DNA from: Bacteroidota bacterium
GTDB lineage: Bacteria > Bacteroidota > Bacteroidia > Chitinophagales > Saprospiraceae
Reading direction: 5' to 3'
Assembly: GCA_030147525.1 (NCBI GenBank)
Contig: JASBVF010000056.1
Location: forward strand, 310,001-374,000
Length of the DNA stretch: 64,000 bases
Shown: positions 1 to 8,970 of the stretch, piece by piece
How positions within the stretch are numbered: position 1 is the stretch's first letter
How the letters are laid out: the number at the start of each line of letters is the position of its first letter
Made by a program: the position numbers and the translations under genes
Notes under the pieces: model-generated
Told to the model about the DNA's origin: nothing
The model's database searches: none
The model's input: the letters and a program-made list of their open reading frames with translations, nothing else

Positions 1-730
1 CTCCGCTTGTGTCTGTTGTCACGATCCAGACGAGTGCCAAAAAAAGCAAGATCACCAATGCGATCGCTGATTCAATTTTTGTAAAAATTTTTGAAATGCT
101 AAGGCTGAAGTTAAAAATCAGGTTACCCAAAAAGTGGAATACCAGCACGACACCCATTACCCAAAGCCCGGGCCGGAGGTAGTCCATCACCCGGTTATTC
201 TCGTAATTCCAGTCAAGGAGCGATTCCTGTACATCGAGGAAAGGCAGTGAGGCTACGGCTTTAAATAGCAGATACACCATGATGATAGTAACTGCAGGAC
301 TCAGCAAACTCATGATCCAGCTTACTGCGTATCCTAAAACCAGCAAGAAAGTATTCCAGAGCTTGTCCAGCTTTCCCTGTCCAGGAATAAGGTAGTCGCC
401 ATACATTCGCAGGTGGCTGATTTTACGCTCGTCAAACAACTCATCGTAGCCATTCTTTTCTTTAACTGTTGCCTGAATGTAAGCTCCCGTATAGCCACCC
501 CCGGAAACTGTGGACAAATAATCAGCTTTTTCAAGAATTTTAAACAGATTAAGTGTTTTGAGAAACCCAAGGTTGATTGTCGCAGACCGAATGCCCCCGC
601 CAGACATCGCAATGCCAAACTTATTCTTCTCGAAATCTTCGGCCGCTTTATCTCCGAAAAGCTTTTTGCGGCGTTCCTTCAAAAGTTTTTGCTCCTCTTG
701 CAGTACAGTTCTAAGCTTAAAGGTATCCAT
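1..730 (-). CDS. Patatin-like phospholipase with membrane segments, 3' part outside window
   Basis: Read on the minus strand from an ATG at 730, the frame stays open to the window edge, giving 243 visible residues. Near residues 38-50 there is a glycine-rich SGGGIRSATINLG segment, the oxyanion-hole signature of patatin-like lipases. About 30 residues later DYLSTVSGGGY supplies the probable serine nucleophile. Two or three hydrophobic helices follow (roughly residues 120-150, 185-205 and 220-240), so this is a membrane-embedded relative rather than a soluble patatin. It probably acts on acyl esters of membrane lipids. The catalytic Asp and the C-terminus lie outside the window. It starts 27 bp after the alanine dehydrogenase stop and may share its transcript. 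The family call is fairly sure; the substrate is unknown. Confidence 0.75.
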   Translation of the reverse strand, partial: MDTFKLRTVLQEEQKLLKERRKKLFGDKAAEDFEKNKFGIAMSGGGIRSATINLGFLKTLNLFKILEKADYLSTVSGGGYTGAYIQATVKEKNGYDELFDERKISHLRMYGDYLIPGQGKLDKLWNTFLLVLGYAVSWIMSLLSPAVTIIMVYLLFKAVASLPFLDVQESLLDWNYENNRVMDYLRPGLWVMGVVLVFHFLGNLIFNFSLSISKIFTKIESAIALVILLFLALVWIVTTDTSG

Positions 731-757
731 GGCGATGGCATTTTGAAAAAGTGAAGT

Positions 758-1993
758 TTAAAGTCTTGAAGTAAGCAGCAACCCAAGGTCAGTGTGTTTC
801 AGACCAAACCTTCTGCCCAGATAGGCATTGGTGAGTCTGCCTTTATAGGCGTAAACCCCATTGCGCAAACCGCTGTGTTCAAAAAGCAGCTCATCCATCC
901 CGCCTGTTTCATCTGCACTAATCAGCAGCGGTGTTAAGATGTTGCTGATCGCAATGGATGCAGTACGGGGCACTTTCGAGGCGATGTTGGGTACACAGTA
1001 GTGAATGACTCCATGTTTCTCAAAGGTTGGCCGGTGGTGGCTCGTCATTTCTGAAGTTTCAAAACAACCACCCTGATCAATGCTAACATCGACGATGACC
1101 GATCCGGTTTTCATTTTTTCAACCATCGATTCAGGTACGATGACGGGGGTCCGGCCGGTTTTGGAATGGACGGCGCCAATGACGACATCGGCGTTCAGCA
1201 GTTCTTTTTCCAGTTGATATGGATTGAGAGTAGAAGTATTCAGGCGCTGTCCTACGTGGCGTTGCAGGCGCATGAGTTTGTAAACATTGTTGTCAAAAAT
1301 GCGGACTTCAGCTCCCAGCCCCAAAGCTACCCTTGTTGCTGATTCGCCAACAATACCCGCACCGAGAATGACGATTTTTGCGGAAGGTACCCCAGCTACG
1401 CCTCCCAGTAAAACGCCCTTGCCACCTCCTGTTGAAGCCAGCAACTCTGCTGCAGTAAGCACTGCGCTAATACCCGCCATTTCGCTCATGACCCGTACGA
1501 ACGGGAATGACCCGCTGTCGTCCTGGATGTACTCCATCGCCAGGGCGATGACTCGTTTCGCCTGAAGTTTTTCAACCAACTCCATCGAAAGCATCGGGAT
1601 CGTCAATGGGGAAATAATGACTTGGTTTGGGTGGTACATTTCGACCTCCTCCAAAGTTGGGGGTGCAACTTTTAACAAAACATTCGCCTGAAAGACCTTT
1701 TCTTTTTCATAAACAATTTCGCACCCTGCCTCTGAATACCGGTGATCGTTATAGTTTGTTTTCTCTCCAGCGCCTGCCTCGAATAAAATCCGGTAGCCTT
1801 TCCCTGACAGCGTCGCCACAGCTGAAGGGACCAATGCCACCCGGTTCTCCTGCATCATGTCAACCCTGGGTATGCCGATAAACATCCCTCCCGGCTTTCG
1901 TTCCACAGCCAGCATTTCGGCCTGTGGTTGCAGCCTGCTTTCTGTTAACGACTTAGGAATATGGATTTTTTTCTTTGTAGTAGACTCTGGCAT
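758..1993 (-). CDS. ald: Alanine dehydrogenase
   Basis: The 411-residue protein belongs to the alanine dehydrogenase / transhydrogenase alpha family, which interconverts L-alanine and pyruvate plus ammonia with NAD. The N-terminal domain carries IGIPRVDMMQENRVALVP and the substrate-site segment FEAGAGEKTNYNDHRY. The NAD-binding Rossmann fold shows GAGIVGESATRVALGLGAEV followed by an acidic residue (IFDNN). It is about 40 residues longer than classical Ald because of an N-terminal extension (MPESTTKKKIHIP...), which is usual for the Bacteroidota form. It lies 59 bp downstream of tsaE in the same direction, an arrangement common in this phylum. The cytoplasmic location is inferred. A function other than alanine oxidation, such as another 2-amino acid, cannot be excluded. 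Confidence 0.88.
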   Translation of the reverse strand: MPESTTKKKIHIPKSLTESRLQPQAEMLAVERKPGGMFIGIPRVDMMQENRVALVPSAVATLSGKGYRILFEAGAGEKTNYNDHRYSEAGCEIVYEKEKVFQANVLLKVAPPTLEEVEMYHPNQVIISPLTIPMLSMELVEKLQAKRVIALAMEYIQDDSGSFPFVRVMSEMAGISAVLTAAELLASTGGGKGVLLGGVAGVPSAKIVILGAGIVGESATRVALGLGAEVRIFDNNVYKLMRLQRHVGQRLNTSTLNPYQLEKELLNADVVIGAVHSKTGRTPVIVPESMVEKMKTGSVIVDVSIDQGGCFETSEMTSHHRPTFEKHGVIHYCVPNIASKVPRTASIAISNILTPLLISADETGGMDELLFEHSGLRNGVYAYKGRLTNAYLGRRFGLKHTDLGLLLTSRL

Positions 1994-2052
1994 AGGTTGG
2001 TTCGTTCGTAAACCGTGAATCGCAAATCAATCACCGAACTACGAGTCACAGA

Positions 2053-2532
2053 CTAAGCTGACAAAAATAGAATTTTCCGGCTGGAATCCGGCAGAATGCT
2101 GATTTTTATGTAAACGATATCATCCGGCATCAACTCCTCGATAATATCCGGCCATTCTATCAAGCAATAAGATTCACTGTACAGATAATCTTCAATGCCA
2201 ATACCGTAAGCTTCATCTACACTTCGCAAGCGGTAGAGGTCAAGGTGATAAATAGTCTGTTCCTTACCGGATTGGTCGACAAAAGAATACTCATTGACGA
2301 GAGAAAAGGTAGGGCTTGTTACGTGATCCTTAACGTCAAAGTGACGGCAGAAGGCTTTGGTAAAAGCTGTTTTTCCGGCGCCAAGGTCGCCAGAAAGCGC
2401 AATTATTTTCCGGCTACCCGCAAAGTCAAGCAATTTAACGACCATGCCGGAGAGGTCAGCTTCAGTTTTTGCAACAAGTTCCAGTCTTTTTTGATCCACT
2501 ATTTTCTTTTGAAATGATTCAAACGACGTCAC
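2053..2532 (-). CDS. tsaE: tRNA threonylcarbamoyladenosine biosynthesis ATPase TsaE
   Basis: The 159-residue P-loop protein is the ATPase that supports TsaB/TsaD in making t6A37 on ANN-decoding tRNAs. The Walker A motif ALSGDLGAGKTAFTKAF sits at about residues 44-60. It is followed by the family motifs SPTFSLVNEY, IYHLDLYRL and LIEWPDII. Length is normal for the family (about 140-160). It precedes the alanine dehydrogenase gene on the same strand. Nothing in the sequence is irregular. Confidence 0.93.
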   Translation of the reverse strand: MTSFESFQKKIVDQKRLELVAKTEADLSGMVVKLLDFAGSRKIIALSGDLGAGKTAFTKAFCRHFDVKDHVTSPTFSLVNEYSFVDQSGKEQTIYHLDLYRLRSVDEAYGIGIEDYLYSESYCLIEWPDIIEELMPDDIVYIKISILPDSSRKILFLSA

Positions 2533-2587
2533 TTTATATTTTTTCTAACAGAAAACGGCCCCAGCACAAAACAGGATTCGGTTTCCA

Positions 2588-3382
2588 TCAGCTTTCTTTC
2601 GAGTCATGTCGTATAGCCAGCAAAATTACAATTGCTACTAAAACTACTACCCCCCAAAGTATAGGATTCATCTCCAGCCTAAACGCCGCCAGATAAAACA
2701 TTGCACCTAACAATCCTCCGATGACAGGGCCTACGACAGGGATGGCAGCATACCCCCAATCAGAATCTCCTTTTTCATGAATTGGCAGCAGAAAGTGAGC
2801 AATTCTGGGTCCAAGATCTCTTGCCGGATTGATAGCGTACCCGGTCGTTCCGCCCAATGACATACCAATGGAGACGATTAGTGCCCCCACAACGATAGGG
2901 TTTAGGCCGTCCGTAAACTTATTGGCCCCGATGAAGAGAATACCGGCCACTAGTAAAAATGTACCAATGATCTCACTCAAAAGATTGGCCCAGGTAGACC
3001 TGACAGCTGGGGCTGTACAGAAAACGCCAAGTTTAGTGGCCTTATCCCGGGTTTTCCGCCAGTGTGGCAGGTAATGCAGCCAAACGAGGGTAGCGCCGGC
3101 TATAGCACCCAGCATTTGAGCCAGTAGGTAACCCGGCACATCGGCCCATGCAAAACTGCCCTCAGCTGCCAGCGCTATTGTTACTGCCGGATTGATGTGT
3201 GCCCCGCTGATTTGGCCAACTGCATAAATCGCCATTGTGACTGCAAGCCCCCATGCCAGGGTAATGACAACCCAGCCTGCATTTTCAGATTTTGTGTTTT
3301 TTAGAATTACTCCCCCGACTACGCCATCTCCAAGCAGGATGAGAATCATTGTTCCGATAAATTCGCCCCAGAATGGTGTCAT
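2588..3382 (-). CDS. glpF: MIP-family channel, glycerol facilitator (GlpF-like)
   Basis: This 264-residue integral membrane channel has six hydrophobic helices and the two half-helix NPA motifs of the MIP family: HINPAVTIAL in the first half and INPARDLGPR in the second. The Asp after the second NPA-Arg is the aquaglyceroporin hallmark that widens the pore, so glycerol or other small polyols are more likely substrates than water alone. No glycerol kinase or glycerol-3-phosphate dehydrogenase lies beside it. It follows an AT-rich gap with a hairpin and ends 55 bp upstream of tsaE. The family is certain; the substrate is inferred from one motif. Confidence 0.88.
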   Translation of the reverse strand: MTPFWGEFIGTMILILLGDGVVGGVILKNTKSENAGWVVITLAWGLAVTMAIYAVGQISGAHINPAVTIALAAEGSFAWADVPGYLLAQMLGAIAGATLVWLHYLPHWRKTRDKATKLGVFCTAPAVRSTWANLLSEIIGTFLLVAGILFIGANKFTDGLNPIVVGALIVSIGMSLGGTTGYAINPARDLGPRIAHFLLPIHEKGDSDWGYAAIPVVGPVIGGLLGAMFYLAAFRLEMNPILWGVVVLVAIVILLAIRHDSKES

Positions 3383-3560
3383 TGATCGTTTGTTTTGATG
3401 TGAAAATGAAAATCGAAGTTTTGTTTTAAAAGCCCTGCCAATTAAAATAATTTTCTCCGAACCTTTTGCATTTTGCTCACATTTAAATCAAAAGTTTTGA
3501 GCCCTCTCCAACCAATCAACCCTTTTCACGAAATACCGGATTTGAGACCGTTCCAAAATC

Positions 3561-3591
3561 AAACGGCTGCATCAACCTTTTGCAGCCGTTT
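3561..3591. repeat. Perfect 11-bp inverted repeat upstream of the aquaglyceroporin gene
   Basis: The arms AAACGGCTGCA and TGCAGCCGTTT enclose a 9-nt loop. No strong T-run follows on either strand. It lies between the terminator of the DUF4290 gene and the start of the aquaglyceroporin gene, so it could be a second termination hairpin or an operator. Confidence 0.5.
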
Positions 3592-3609
3592 ATATTTTTC
3601 TGAAATCGC

Positions 3610-3649
3610 AAAAAAAAAAGCAGGAGACAGCTTTACCTGTTTCCTGCTT
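3610..3649 (-). terminator. Rho-independent terminator after the DUF4290 gene
   Basis: On the minus strand AAGCAGGAAACAG and CTGTCTCCTGCTT form a 13-bp stem with one mismatch and a 6-nt loop. A run of ten T residues follows. It lies 25 bp past the DUF4290 stop codon. Confidence 0.85.
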
Positions 3650-3673
3650 CATCCGAAATATTTCTTTTCGATT

Positions 3674-4369
3674 TTAATTTTTCTTTCTGCGGCGATGTTG
3701 TCTTCCTCCGCTCCGGTCACGATCTCTGCCACCTGACCTGCCGCCTGACCTGCCGGAAGATCTTTGCTGCCGGCCTCCGGATGAGGAACTGCTGCTACTT
3801 CCACCTTTTCTCATTTGTGAGCGGGACAAATTATCAAGTGATGCATCTTCGATGACCTCAAGCTTTCCTCCTGAAAGGTGTTCCAGATCTTCGATGATGA
3901 TGTCATCGCTAACGTAGTGTTCACGATTCCAGGTGCGATAGGCCAGCTTCATATAGGAGCCGATCACCTGTACAAAACCGTCTTTTTTATCGCCATCTTC
4001 CATTTTGATGGCTTTGTTGATCAATTTCTGAACATTGTGGCCATAGTGCCGGAACTTGGTTTCCTTCGTTGGGTAAGGCACCCGGTCCGGCCGCTTACGA
4101 CTATCTTCAGGTGTTGGAATGTAGCCACTGGGCGTATCCACATCAAGCTGGTATTCAGCAATTTGAAAGACATGGCGCCACAATTTGTCCCGGTAATCTT
4201 CGAGGTTACGGTTTTGCGGATGCATTTGCATCATCAATCCGACGATGGTCTCCACAAACTCCTGCCGCTTGTTCTTCTCAGGAATATTGCGGGCATATCG
4301 AATCATGTTCTGAATATGCCTTCCGTATTCCGGTATAATTAATTCCTCTCTGCTTGAATTATATTCCAT
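3674..4369 (-). CDS. DUF4290 family protein with Arg/Gly/Ser-rich tail
   Basis: The 231-residue protein matches the Bacteroidota-specific DUF4290 family, visible in YGRHIQNMIRYARNI near the N-terminus and RHYGHNVQKLINKA in the middle. The family is widely conserved in this phylum but has no known function. The folded part ends near residue 190. The last 40 residues are a low-complexity tail rich in Ser, Arg and Gly ending in HRRRKKN, which could bind RNA or another polyanion. It lies downstream of glmS in the same direction, with its own terminator. No signal peptide is seen, so it is probably cytoplasmic. Confidence 0.82.
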   Translation of the reverse strand: MEYNSSREELIIPEYGRHIQNMIRYARNIPEKNKRQEFVETIVGLMMQMHPQNRNLEDYRDKLWRHVFQIAEYQLDVDTPSGYIPTPEDSRKRPDRVPYPTKETKFRHYGHNVQKLINKAIKMEDGDKKDGFVQVIGSYMKLAYRTWNREHYVSDDIIIEDLEHLSGGKLEVIEDASLDNLSRSQMRKGGSSSSSSSGGRQQRSSGRSGGRSGGRDRDRSGGRQHRRRKKN

Positions 4370-4403
4370 TTAAGTAAAAATTATCAATGCTTCAGAAAGG
4401 TAA

Positions 4404-4441
4404 ATGGGTTGGGAAAATTTAAACTTTAATTCCCCACCCAT
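4404..4441 (-). terminator. Possible terminator hairpin downstream of glmS
   Basis: The arms ATGGGTTGGGAA (4404-4415) and TTCCCCACCCAT (4430-4441) pair over 12 positions with one mismatch, 58 bp past the glmS stop. There is no strong T-run after it on the minus strand, so termination is only suggested. Confidence 0.45.
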
Positions 4442-4498
4442 CTACCATTCAAGGTTATCGCTATTTAAAATCAATATTCAGTAAAATCAAAATCCCTT

Positions 4499-6337
4499 TT
4501 ATTCAACGGTTACCGACTTGGCAAGGTTGCGGGGCTGATCCACATTGCAACCTCGCATGACGGCAATGTGATAAGAAAGCAACTGCAACGGAATTACCGA
4601 AAGAAGAGGTGTAAACGGCTCCTCTGTATCTGGTATTTCAATTGTGTAGTCAGCAACTTCTTTGATTTCACGGTCGCCCTCTGTAACGATGGCAAGAACA
4701 ATTCCTTTTCTGGCCTTCACCTCTTGAATGTTAGAGACGATTTTTTCGTTCAGGCTCTTGTTCGTAGCAATGACGATCACGGGCATGTTTTCGTCAATAA
4801 GAGCAATCGGACCATGTTTCATCTCAGCTGCCGGATAGCCCTCCGCATGGATGTAAGAAATCTCTTTCAGCTTCAAAGCTCCTTCCAGAGCAACCGGGAA
4901 GTTATATCCACGCCCCAGGTATAATGCATTTGAGGCATCTTTGATTTCGGAGGCAATGTACTTGATCTTGTCATTGCTTTCCAGCATCCGGGCTACTTTT
5001 CCGGGGATGGTATCCAGTTCCTTCAGGAGTTTGGTAAAATACTCATCTGAAATGGTACCTCTCTCCCGGCCAATTTGCAAGGCCATCAGCGTCAGCAAAG
5101 TTACCTGGGCAGTAAATGCCTTGGTTGAAGCTACGCCAATTTCCGGACCGGCATGAATGTATGAACCAGCATGCGTCAGACGGGCGATTGAACTTCCGAC
5201 AACGTTCACGATGCCGTAAAGTAAAGCGCCGTTTTTCTTTGCCAGCTCCAGTGCAGCATAGGTATCAGCGGTTTCACCAGATTGTGAAATAGCAATAACT
5301 ACGTCCCTGTCAGTAATAACCGGATTGCGGTAACGGAACTCGGAAGCATACTCCACCTCCACCGGGATGCGGGCCAGATCTTCAAAAAGATATTCCGCAA
5401 TCAAACCGGCGTGCCAGGACGTACCACATCCGAGGATGATGAAACGCTCAGCTTTTTTGATGTGATCAACGTAATTATCCATCCCTCCAAGCTTGACCCA
5501 GCCAGCTTCAGAGTTAAGGCGGCCACGCATGGCATCGTTGATCGTTACGGGTTGTTCATGAATTTCCTTGAGCATGAAATAATCGTAACCACCTTTTTCG
5601 ATGCGGTCGATTTCCATGTTCAACTCCTGCACAAACGGCGTATGGACTTCATTTTCAATTGTCCGTATTTCGTACTCTCCATTGCGATGCACAACTGCGA
5701 CTTGCTCGTCATCCAGGTAAATCACTTTTTTGGTGTACTCAACGATTGGTGTACCGTCGGAGGCAAGGAAAAATTCGTCTTCACCTATACCAATTACCAG
5801 CGGACTTCCCTTTCTGGCAGCAACTAATTTATCCTGATCTTCACGGTCAATCACTACAATGGCGTAGGCACCTACAACGTTTGTAAGCGCTTCACGTACA
5901 GCTTCTTCAATAGTTAGGTTGTCTCTTTTTTGAACTTCTTCGATCAAATGTACAAGTACTTCCGTGTCAGTTTCCGTGTGAAAAACATGCCCTACTTTTT
6001 CAAGGGCTTTTTTCAGTGATGTGTAGTTTTCAATGATTCCATTGTGCACCAGGGTCAGGCGACCGTTGCCTGAAACATGGGGGTGTGCGTTTACGTCATC
6101 CGGTTTTCCGTGCGTTGCCCAGCGAGTGTGACCTATGCCGGTGAATCCGGTCAGGTTTTGATTTTCTGCAAAATCCACGAGCTCCTGGACTTTTCCTTTT
6201 TTCTTGTAGATGTTCAGACTACCGTTCAACAAGGCAATACCGGCGCTGTCGTATCCCCGGTATTCCAGTCTTTGTAATCCTTTGATCAAGATGGGGTAAG
6301 CATCTCGTTGGCCGATGTAAGCTACAATTCCACACAT
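4499..6337 (-). CDS. glmS: Glutamine--fructose-6-phosphate aminotransferase (isomerizing)
   Basis: This 612-residue enzyme makes glucosamine-6-phosphate from fructose-6-phosphate and glutamine, the first step toward UDP-GlcNAc for peptidoglycan and LPS. The mature N-terminal nucleophile is Cys2 (MCGIVAYIG). The class II glutaminase domain continues through GIGHTRWATHG and ENYTSLK. Two SIS domains follow: the first has GCGTSWHAG and SQSGETADT, the second LGRGYNFPVALEGALKLKEISY. The C-terminus NLAKSVTVE is the conserved end. Length is normal. A -7-like box lies 34 bp upstream of the start. The 88-bp leader is too short to hold a glmS ribozyme. Confidence 0.97.
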   Translation of the reverse strand: MCGIVAYIGQRDAYPILIKGLQRLEYRGYDSAGIALLNGSLNIYKKKGKVQELVDFAENQNLTGFTGIGHTRWATHGKPDDVNAHPHVSGNGRLTLVHNGIIENYTSLKKALEKVGHVFHTETDTEVLVHLIEEVQKRDNLTIEEAVREALTNVVGAYAIVVIDREDQDKLVAARKGSPLVIGIGEDEFFLASDGTPIVEYTKKVIYLDDEQVAVVHRNGEYEIRTIENEVHTPFVQELNMEIDRIEKGGYDYFMLKEIHEQPVTINDAMRGRLNSEAGWVKLGGMDNYVDHIKKAERFIILGCGTSWHAGLIAEYLFEDLARIPVEVEYASEFRYRNPVITDRDVVIAISQSGETADTYAALELAKKNGALLYGIVNVVGSSIARLTHAGSYIHAGPEIGVASTKAFTAQVTLLTLMALQIGRERGTISDEYFTKLLKELDTIPGKVARMLESNDKIKYIASEIKDASNALYLGRGYNFPVALEGALKLKEISYIHAEGYPAAEMKHGPIALIDENMPVIVIATNKSLNEKIVSNIQEVKARKGIVLAIVTEGDREIKEVADYTIEIPDTEEPFTPLLSVIPLQLLSYHIAVMRGCNVDQPRNLAKSVTVE

Positions 6338-6370
6338 AAGTTAATTGAGTGTTTTGTGAATGAAAAAAAC

Positions 6371-6378
6371 CAAATTTA
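6371..6378 (-). promoter_or_regulatory. Putative glmS promoter -7 box
   Basis: On the minus strand this reads TAAATTTG, matching the Bacteroidota TAnnTTTG -7 consensus, 33 bp upstream of the glmS ATG. No clear TTTG -33 box is seen. Confidence 0.45.
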
Positions 6379-6425
6379 CATTATTTTTCTATTCAGACAC
6401 AGTCAACTCCACCTTAAAAATGGTA

Positions 6426-7778
6426 TTAATACCTCGTGAAGCTGAGTTTTACCCTTGCTGGGGTAGTTCCGTTCCGGGGGCCGGCAATCACAACACGGCC
6501 TGCCCGCTCTGCCCTGAAATAAACGATAACTCTCATTTTATTACTTACAAGCCCCCTAACCATATCTTGGAAATGGGCTGAAATATTTAACCTGTATTCT
6601 CCATCCGATGTTACATTGCCACCAAACAAATCACTGAATCTATCTCCAATCCTGGCCAAAGCAATGGACACATCATCAATTATCCGTAGAGTACTGTCAC
6701 TCTTGATCTCAGAGATGACAATCTGCCTGACAGGCGAGTAAGTCATATCATCCTCAGCAAGGTTTACAATCGGTAAAATTATTTCAGCTCGGTTCACCAC
6801 GATATTCTGGAATTGATTAGCGTAGGGTATTTCCAGGTTAAAATTCAACCCTGCCATTCCCTGTAAGAAAAACAAGCTGTCTTTACCCGGCGAATCAGGG
6901 CCAATAAAATCAGCAGCGATAGACCCCTCGTACTCGTGGGTAAAATTAGCGGTGACAACATTACCTGTAAAAATGGGGAACTGGTATTGCCTGAAAATTG
7001 AATCCTCGTGGTAGTAGACCCTAATTCCTGTCATCGAGTTTCTCATTTTAAAGCTGACAAGACCGCCATTCGCAGAGACAGGGCGAATCTGAATACCCTT
7101 GAAAAACTCGAGAAACTTAGTGTTCGTATTAAAATTGGAAGTATCCGCTTTAAAAAACAGCGCACTAAACACCTGATCAAGCCTCACCCGTAAATGTGGC
7201 GCCTGAAGCTGCGTCACGAGGCTATCCTTGTTTGGAATTACGACACTCACTGAGTCCGTGACCTTAGGGATAAAATCTTTGACGCCAATGGGCGTACTTT
7301 TAGTAGCAAAACTATTGGAAGAAAAGTAAGACAGGGAATCTTTAAGGGCTTCATCCAACTCGTAAACTTCGATGCTGTACGTTTCATCGAGCTTGCCATA
7401 AGACAAGTCAGCATTGTAAGGTAAAATCAATACGATAGAATCCAGCGTCCCGTTCAGGAAAGATGGGATGGTTGTATTCAGATTCAGCTGGGCATAAATT
7501 GTTGAAGTAGTTCTTCCGAAAACAGGATCCTGGAAGTCGCCGCAGGGGAAGTTTTCAAAATCAGTTGAAAAAACATCCGGATCATAAGTTTTCACCGAAT
7601 CACCCTTGATGGTATAGCCATTCAGCGTAAGAGTGTCTGTAAATTGAATGTCTAATTCATCTCCTGAAAGTAAATCTGAGCCGATCACCGTCGGGTCATT
7701 GCAGGAAATAAGTGCAAAAAAAAGCGCCGCAAGCACCCAAAGTGCTTCATTTAAATGATGTTTCATCCTTTTAACCAA
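6426..7778 (-). CDS. DUF4270 lipoprotein
   Basis: The 450-residue protein starts with a lipoprotein signal whose lipobox is ALISC, followed by NDPTVIGSDLLSGDEL. This is the typical beginning of the Bacteroidota DUF4270 family. The remainder is rich in beta-strand-like segments with phrases such as GIQIRPVS and GIRVYYH. It is expected to sit on the outer membrane or cell surface. Its position between glmS and a glycogen-synthase-like gene is a recurrent Bacteroidota arrangement. The biochemical role is unknown. An internal Met four codons downstream (MKHH) is an equally possible start. Confidence 0.8.
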   Translation of the reverse strand: MVKRMKHHLNEALWVLAALFFALISCNDPTVIGSDLLSGDELDIQFTDTLTLNGYTIKGDSVKTYDPDVFSTDFENFPCGDFQDPVFGRTTSTIYAQLNLNTTIPSFLNGTLDSIVLILPYNADLSYGKLDETYSIEVYELDEALKDSLSYFSSNSFATKSTPIGVKDFIPKVTDSVSVVIPNKDSLVTQLQAPHLRVRLDQVFSALFFKADTSNFNTNTKFLEFFKGIQIRPVSANGGLVSFKMRNSMTGIRVYYHEDSIFRQYQFPIFTGNVVTANFTHEYEGSIAADFIGPDSPGKDSLFFLQGMAGLNFNLEIPYANQFQNIVVNRAEIILPIVNLAEDDMTYSPVRQIVISEIKSDSTLRIIDDVSIALARIGDRFSDLFGGNVTSDGEYRLNISAHFQDMVRGLVSNKMRVIVYFRAERAGRVVIAGPRNGTTPARVKLSFTRY

Positions 7779-7861
7779 TAAATTTTTCAGTGGAAAGTGT
7801 GTAAATTCTCAAGCAAAGAGTATTGAGAAAAGAAAGGAGTTGTATGCGTTGCAGGCTAAAA

Positions 7862-7909
7862 AATTTCAGGTTTCAGGGATGAAAGACTCAAACCACTGAA
7901 ACCTGAAAC
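7862..7909. repeat. Iterated-word inverted repeat element A (TTTCAGG word)
   Basis: TTTCAGG occurs twice in tandem at 7864-7877. Its complement occurs at 7896-7908, giving a perfect 13-bp stem with a 19-nt loop. It lies between two co-oriented genes, DUF4270 and the glycogen-synthase-like gene. It shares architecture, but not sequence, with elements B-G and M. Confidence 0.8.
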
Positions 7910-7928
7910 TTATTAACCTGACAATTTC

Positions 7929-8759
7929 TTACCGCTCTACGGCTTCCTCTTCCTCCAACAACGAATGATAGAAATCAAGATATGCTGGAAGAAATTCATC
8001 CTCGTTTTTAAAATCTAAAACCGGTTTACCGGAATCCTGGACCAGTTTCTCTACAGATTCGGACAAGTCTTCGCTACCTCTGATGAGCGCATCAGAATAG
8101 GTGACTGCACCCTGGTGAAGATTGATACCCTTGCCGTTTACGTAGGCATTCAGGTCATTTTCTTCCAGGTTATTGATGGATGCTTTTGCAACGAAAGAGT
8201 CAGAAAAACTTTTATCCATCGAAGTATTGTAAACCGAGTAAACGATTTTAGAATTCTGAAACAAAGGTTCAGTCCTGTACGCTTCCCTGACGTATAATGG
8301 AATGAGGCTTGTCATCCAGCCGTGGCAATGGATAATGTCAGGCGGCCATCCAAATTTACGGACAGTCTCGATAACACCTTTACAGAAAAATACCATGCGG
8401 TCGGCATTGTCTTCGAAAGGTTCGCCCTCGTCGTTTGTAAAAACGGACTTACGCTTGAAAAAATCTTCATTATCGAGGAAATATACCTGCATCCTGGCGC
8501 CAGGAAGGGAAGCAACTTTAATGATTAAAGGAAAATCGTCATCATCCACAATGATGTTCATTCCAGAAAGACGAACCACCTCATGAAGCCGGTGTCTGCG
8601 CTCGTTGATTGTGCCATAGCGTGGCATCAACACCCGGATTTCCATACCGTTTGACTGAGTATACTCAGGTAGCTTTCTGACGATAGCGGAAATCTCGGAA
8701 AGCGCCGTGTAAGGTTCCATCTCCTGGGTGACGAATAAAACTTTCTTCTTTTCTGTCAT
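7929..8759 (-). CDS. Glycogen/starch synthase N-terminal-domain protein (GT5-like)
   Basis: The 276-residue protein corresponds to the N-terminal Rossmann domain of GT5 glycogen synthases. It shows VLFVTQEMEPY, RVLMPRYGTINER, the DNADRMVFFCKGVIE helix and DIIHCHGWMTSLIPLY. The C-terminal nucleotide-sugar binding half of GT5 enzymes (normally about 470-490 residues in total) is absent. The acceptor-side motif KxGGL is also not seen (EPYTALSEISAIV is in its place). This short form is common in Bacteroidota next to panC and DUF4270 or glmS. A stand-alone synthase activity is therefore doubtful. A regulatory or carbohydrate-binding role is an inference. Confidence 0.78.
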   Translation of the reverse strand: MTEKKKVLFVTQEMEPYTALSEISAIVRKLPEYTQSNGMEIRVLMPRYGTINERRHRLHEVVRLSGMNIIVDDDDFPLIIKVASLPGARMQVYFLDNEDFFKRKSVFTNDEGEPFEDNADRMVFFCKGVIETVRKFGWPPDIIHCHGWMTSLIPLYVREAYRTEPLFQNSKIVYSVYNTSMDKSFSDSFVAKASINNLEENDLNAYVNGKGINLHQGAVTYSDALIRGSEDLSESVEKLVQDSGKPVLDFKNEDEFLPAYLDFYHSLLEEEEAVER

Positions 8760-8807
8760 ATTTTACACGAATTTTTATAAGTAAAAACTTCTCAATGAAC
8801 GGGTGCG

Positions 8808-8815
8808 CAAAGATA
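8808..8815 (-). promoter_or_regulatory. Putative promoter -7 box for the GT5-like gene
   Basis: On the minus strand this reads TATCTTTG (TAnnTTTG), 48 bp upstream of the ATG. It lies in the divergent gap with panC. Confidence 0.45.
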
Positions 8816-8962
8816 GTAAAAAAAAACAGGGTTCTTTGCACGTTTCGCTGACAATTAATTACCTGAAAGTCTGGAAAAACATGCGTTTACTGTGCGTTTT
8901 TTACGCTTTCTTTACACCGAATTTGCTTTTTTACTTTACACACCGGCATTACCAAAAACACC

Positions 8963-8970
8963 TACTTTTG
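8963..8970 (+). promoter_or_regulatory. Putative panC promoter -7 box
   Basis: TACTTTTG fits TAnnTTTG and lies 75 bp upstream of the panC ATG. A TTTA upstream at 8935 is a weak -33 candidate with a long spacer. Confidence 0.4.

Noticed and set aside
758-1993. NAD(P) transhydrogenase alpha subunit
   Set aside because: There is no membrane domain and no beta-subunit gene; length and neighbours fit alanine dehydrogenase.
1994-2052. GATTTGC/GATTCAC-like words between tsaE and ald as another iterated-word element
   Set aside because: Only two or three imperfect words occur and the opposing arm is unclear. It may be a decayed element but cannot be supported.
6338-6425. glmS ribozyme in the glmS leader
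   Set aside because: The gap is only 88 bp and no ribozyme-like core is visible.
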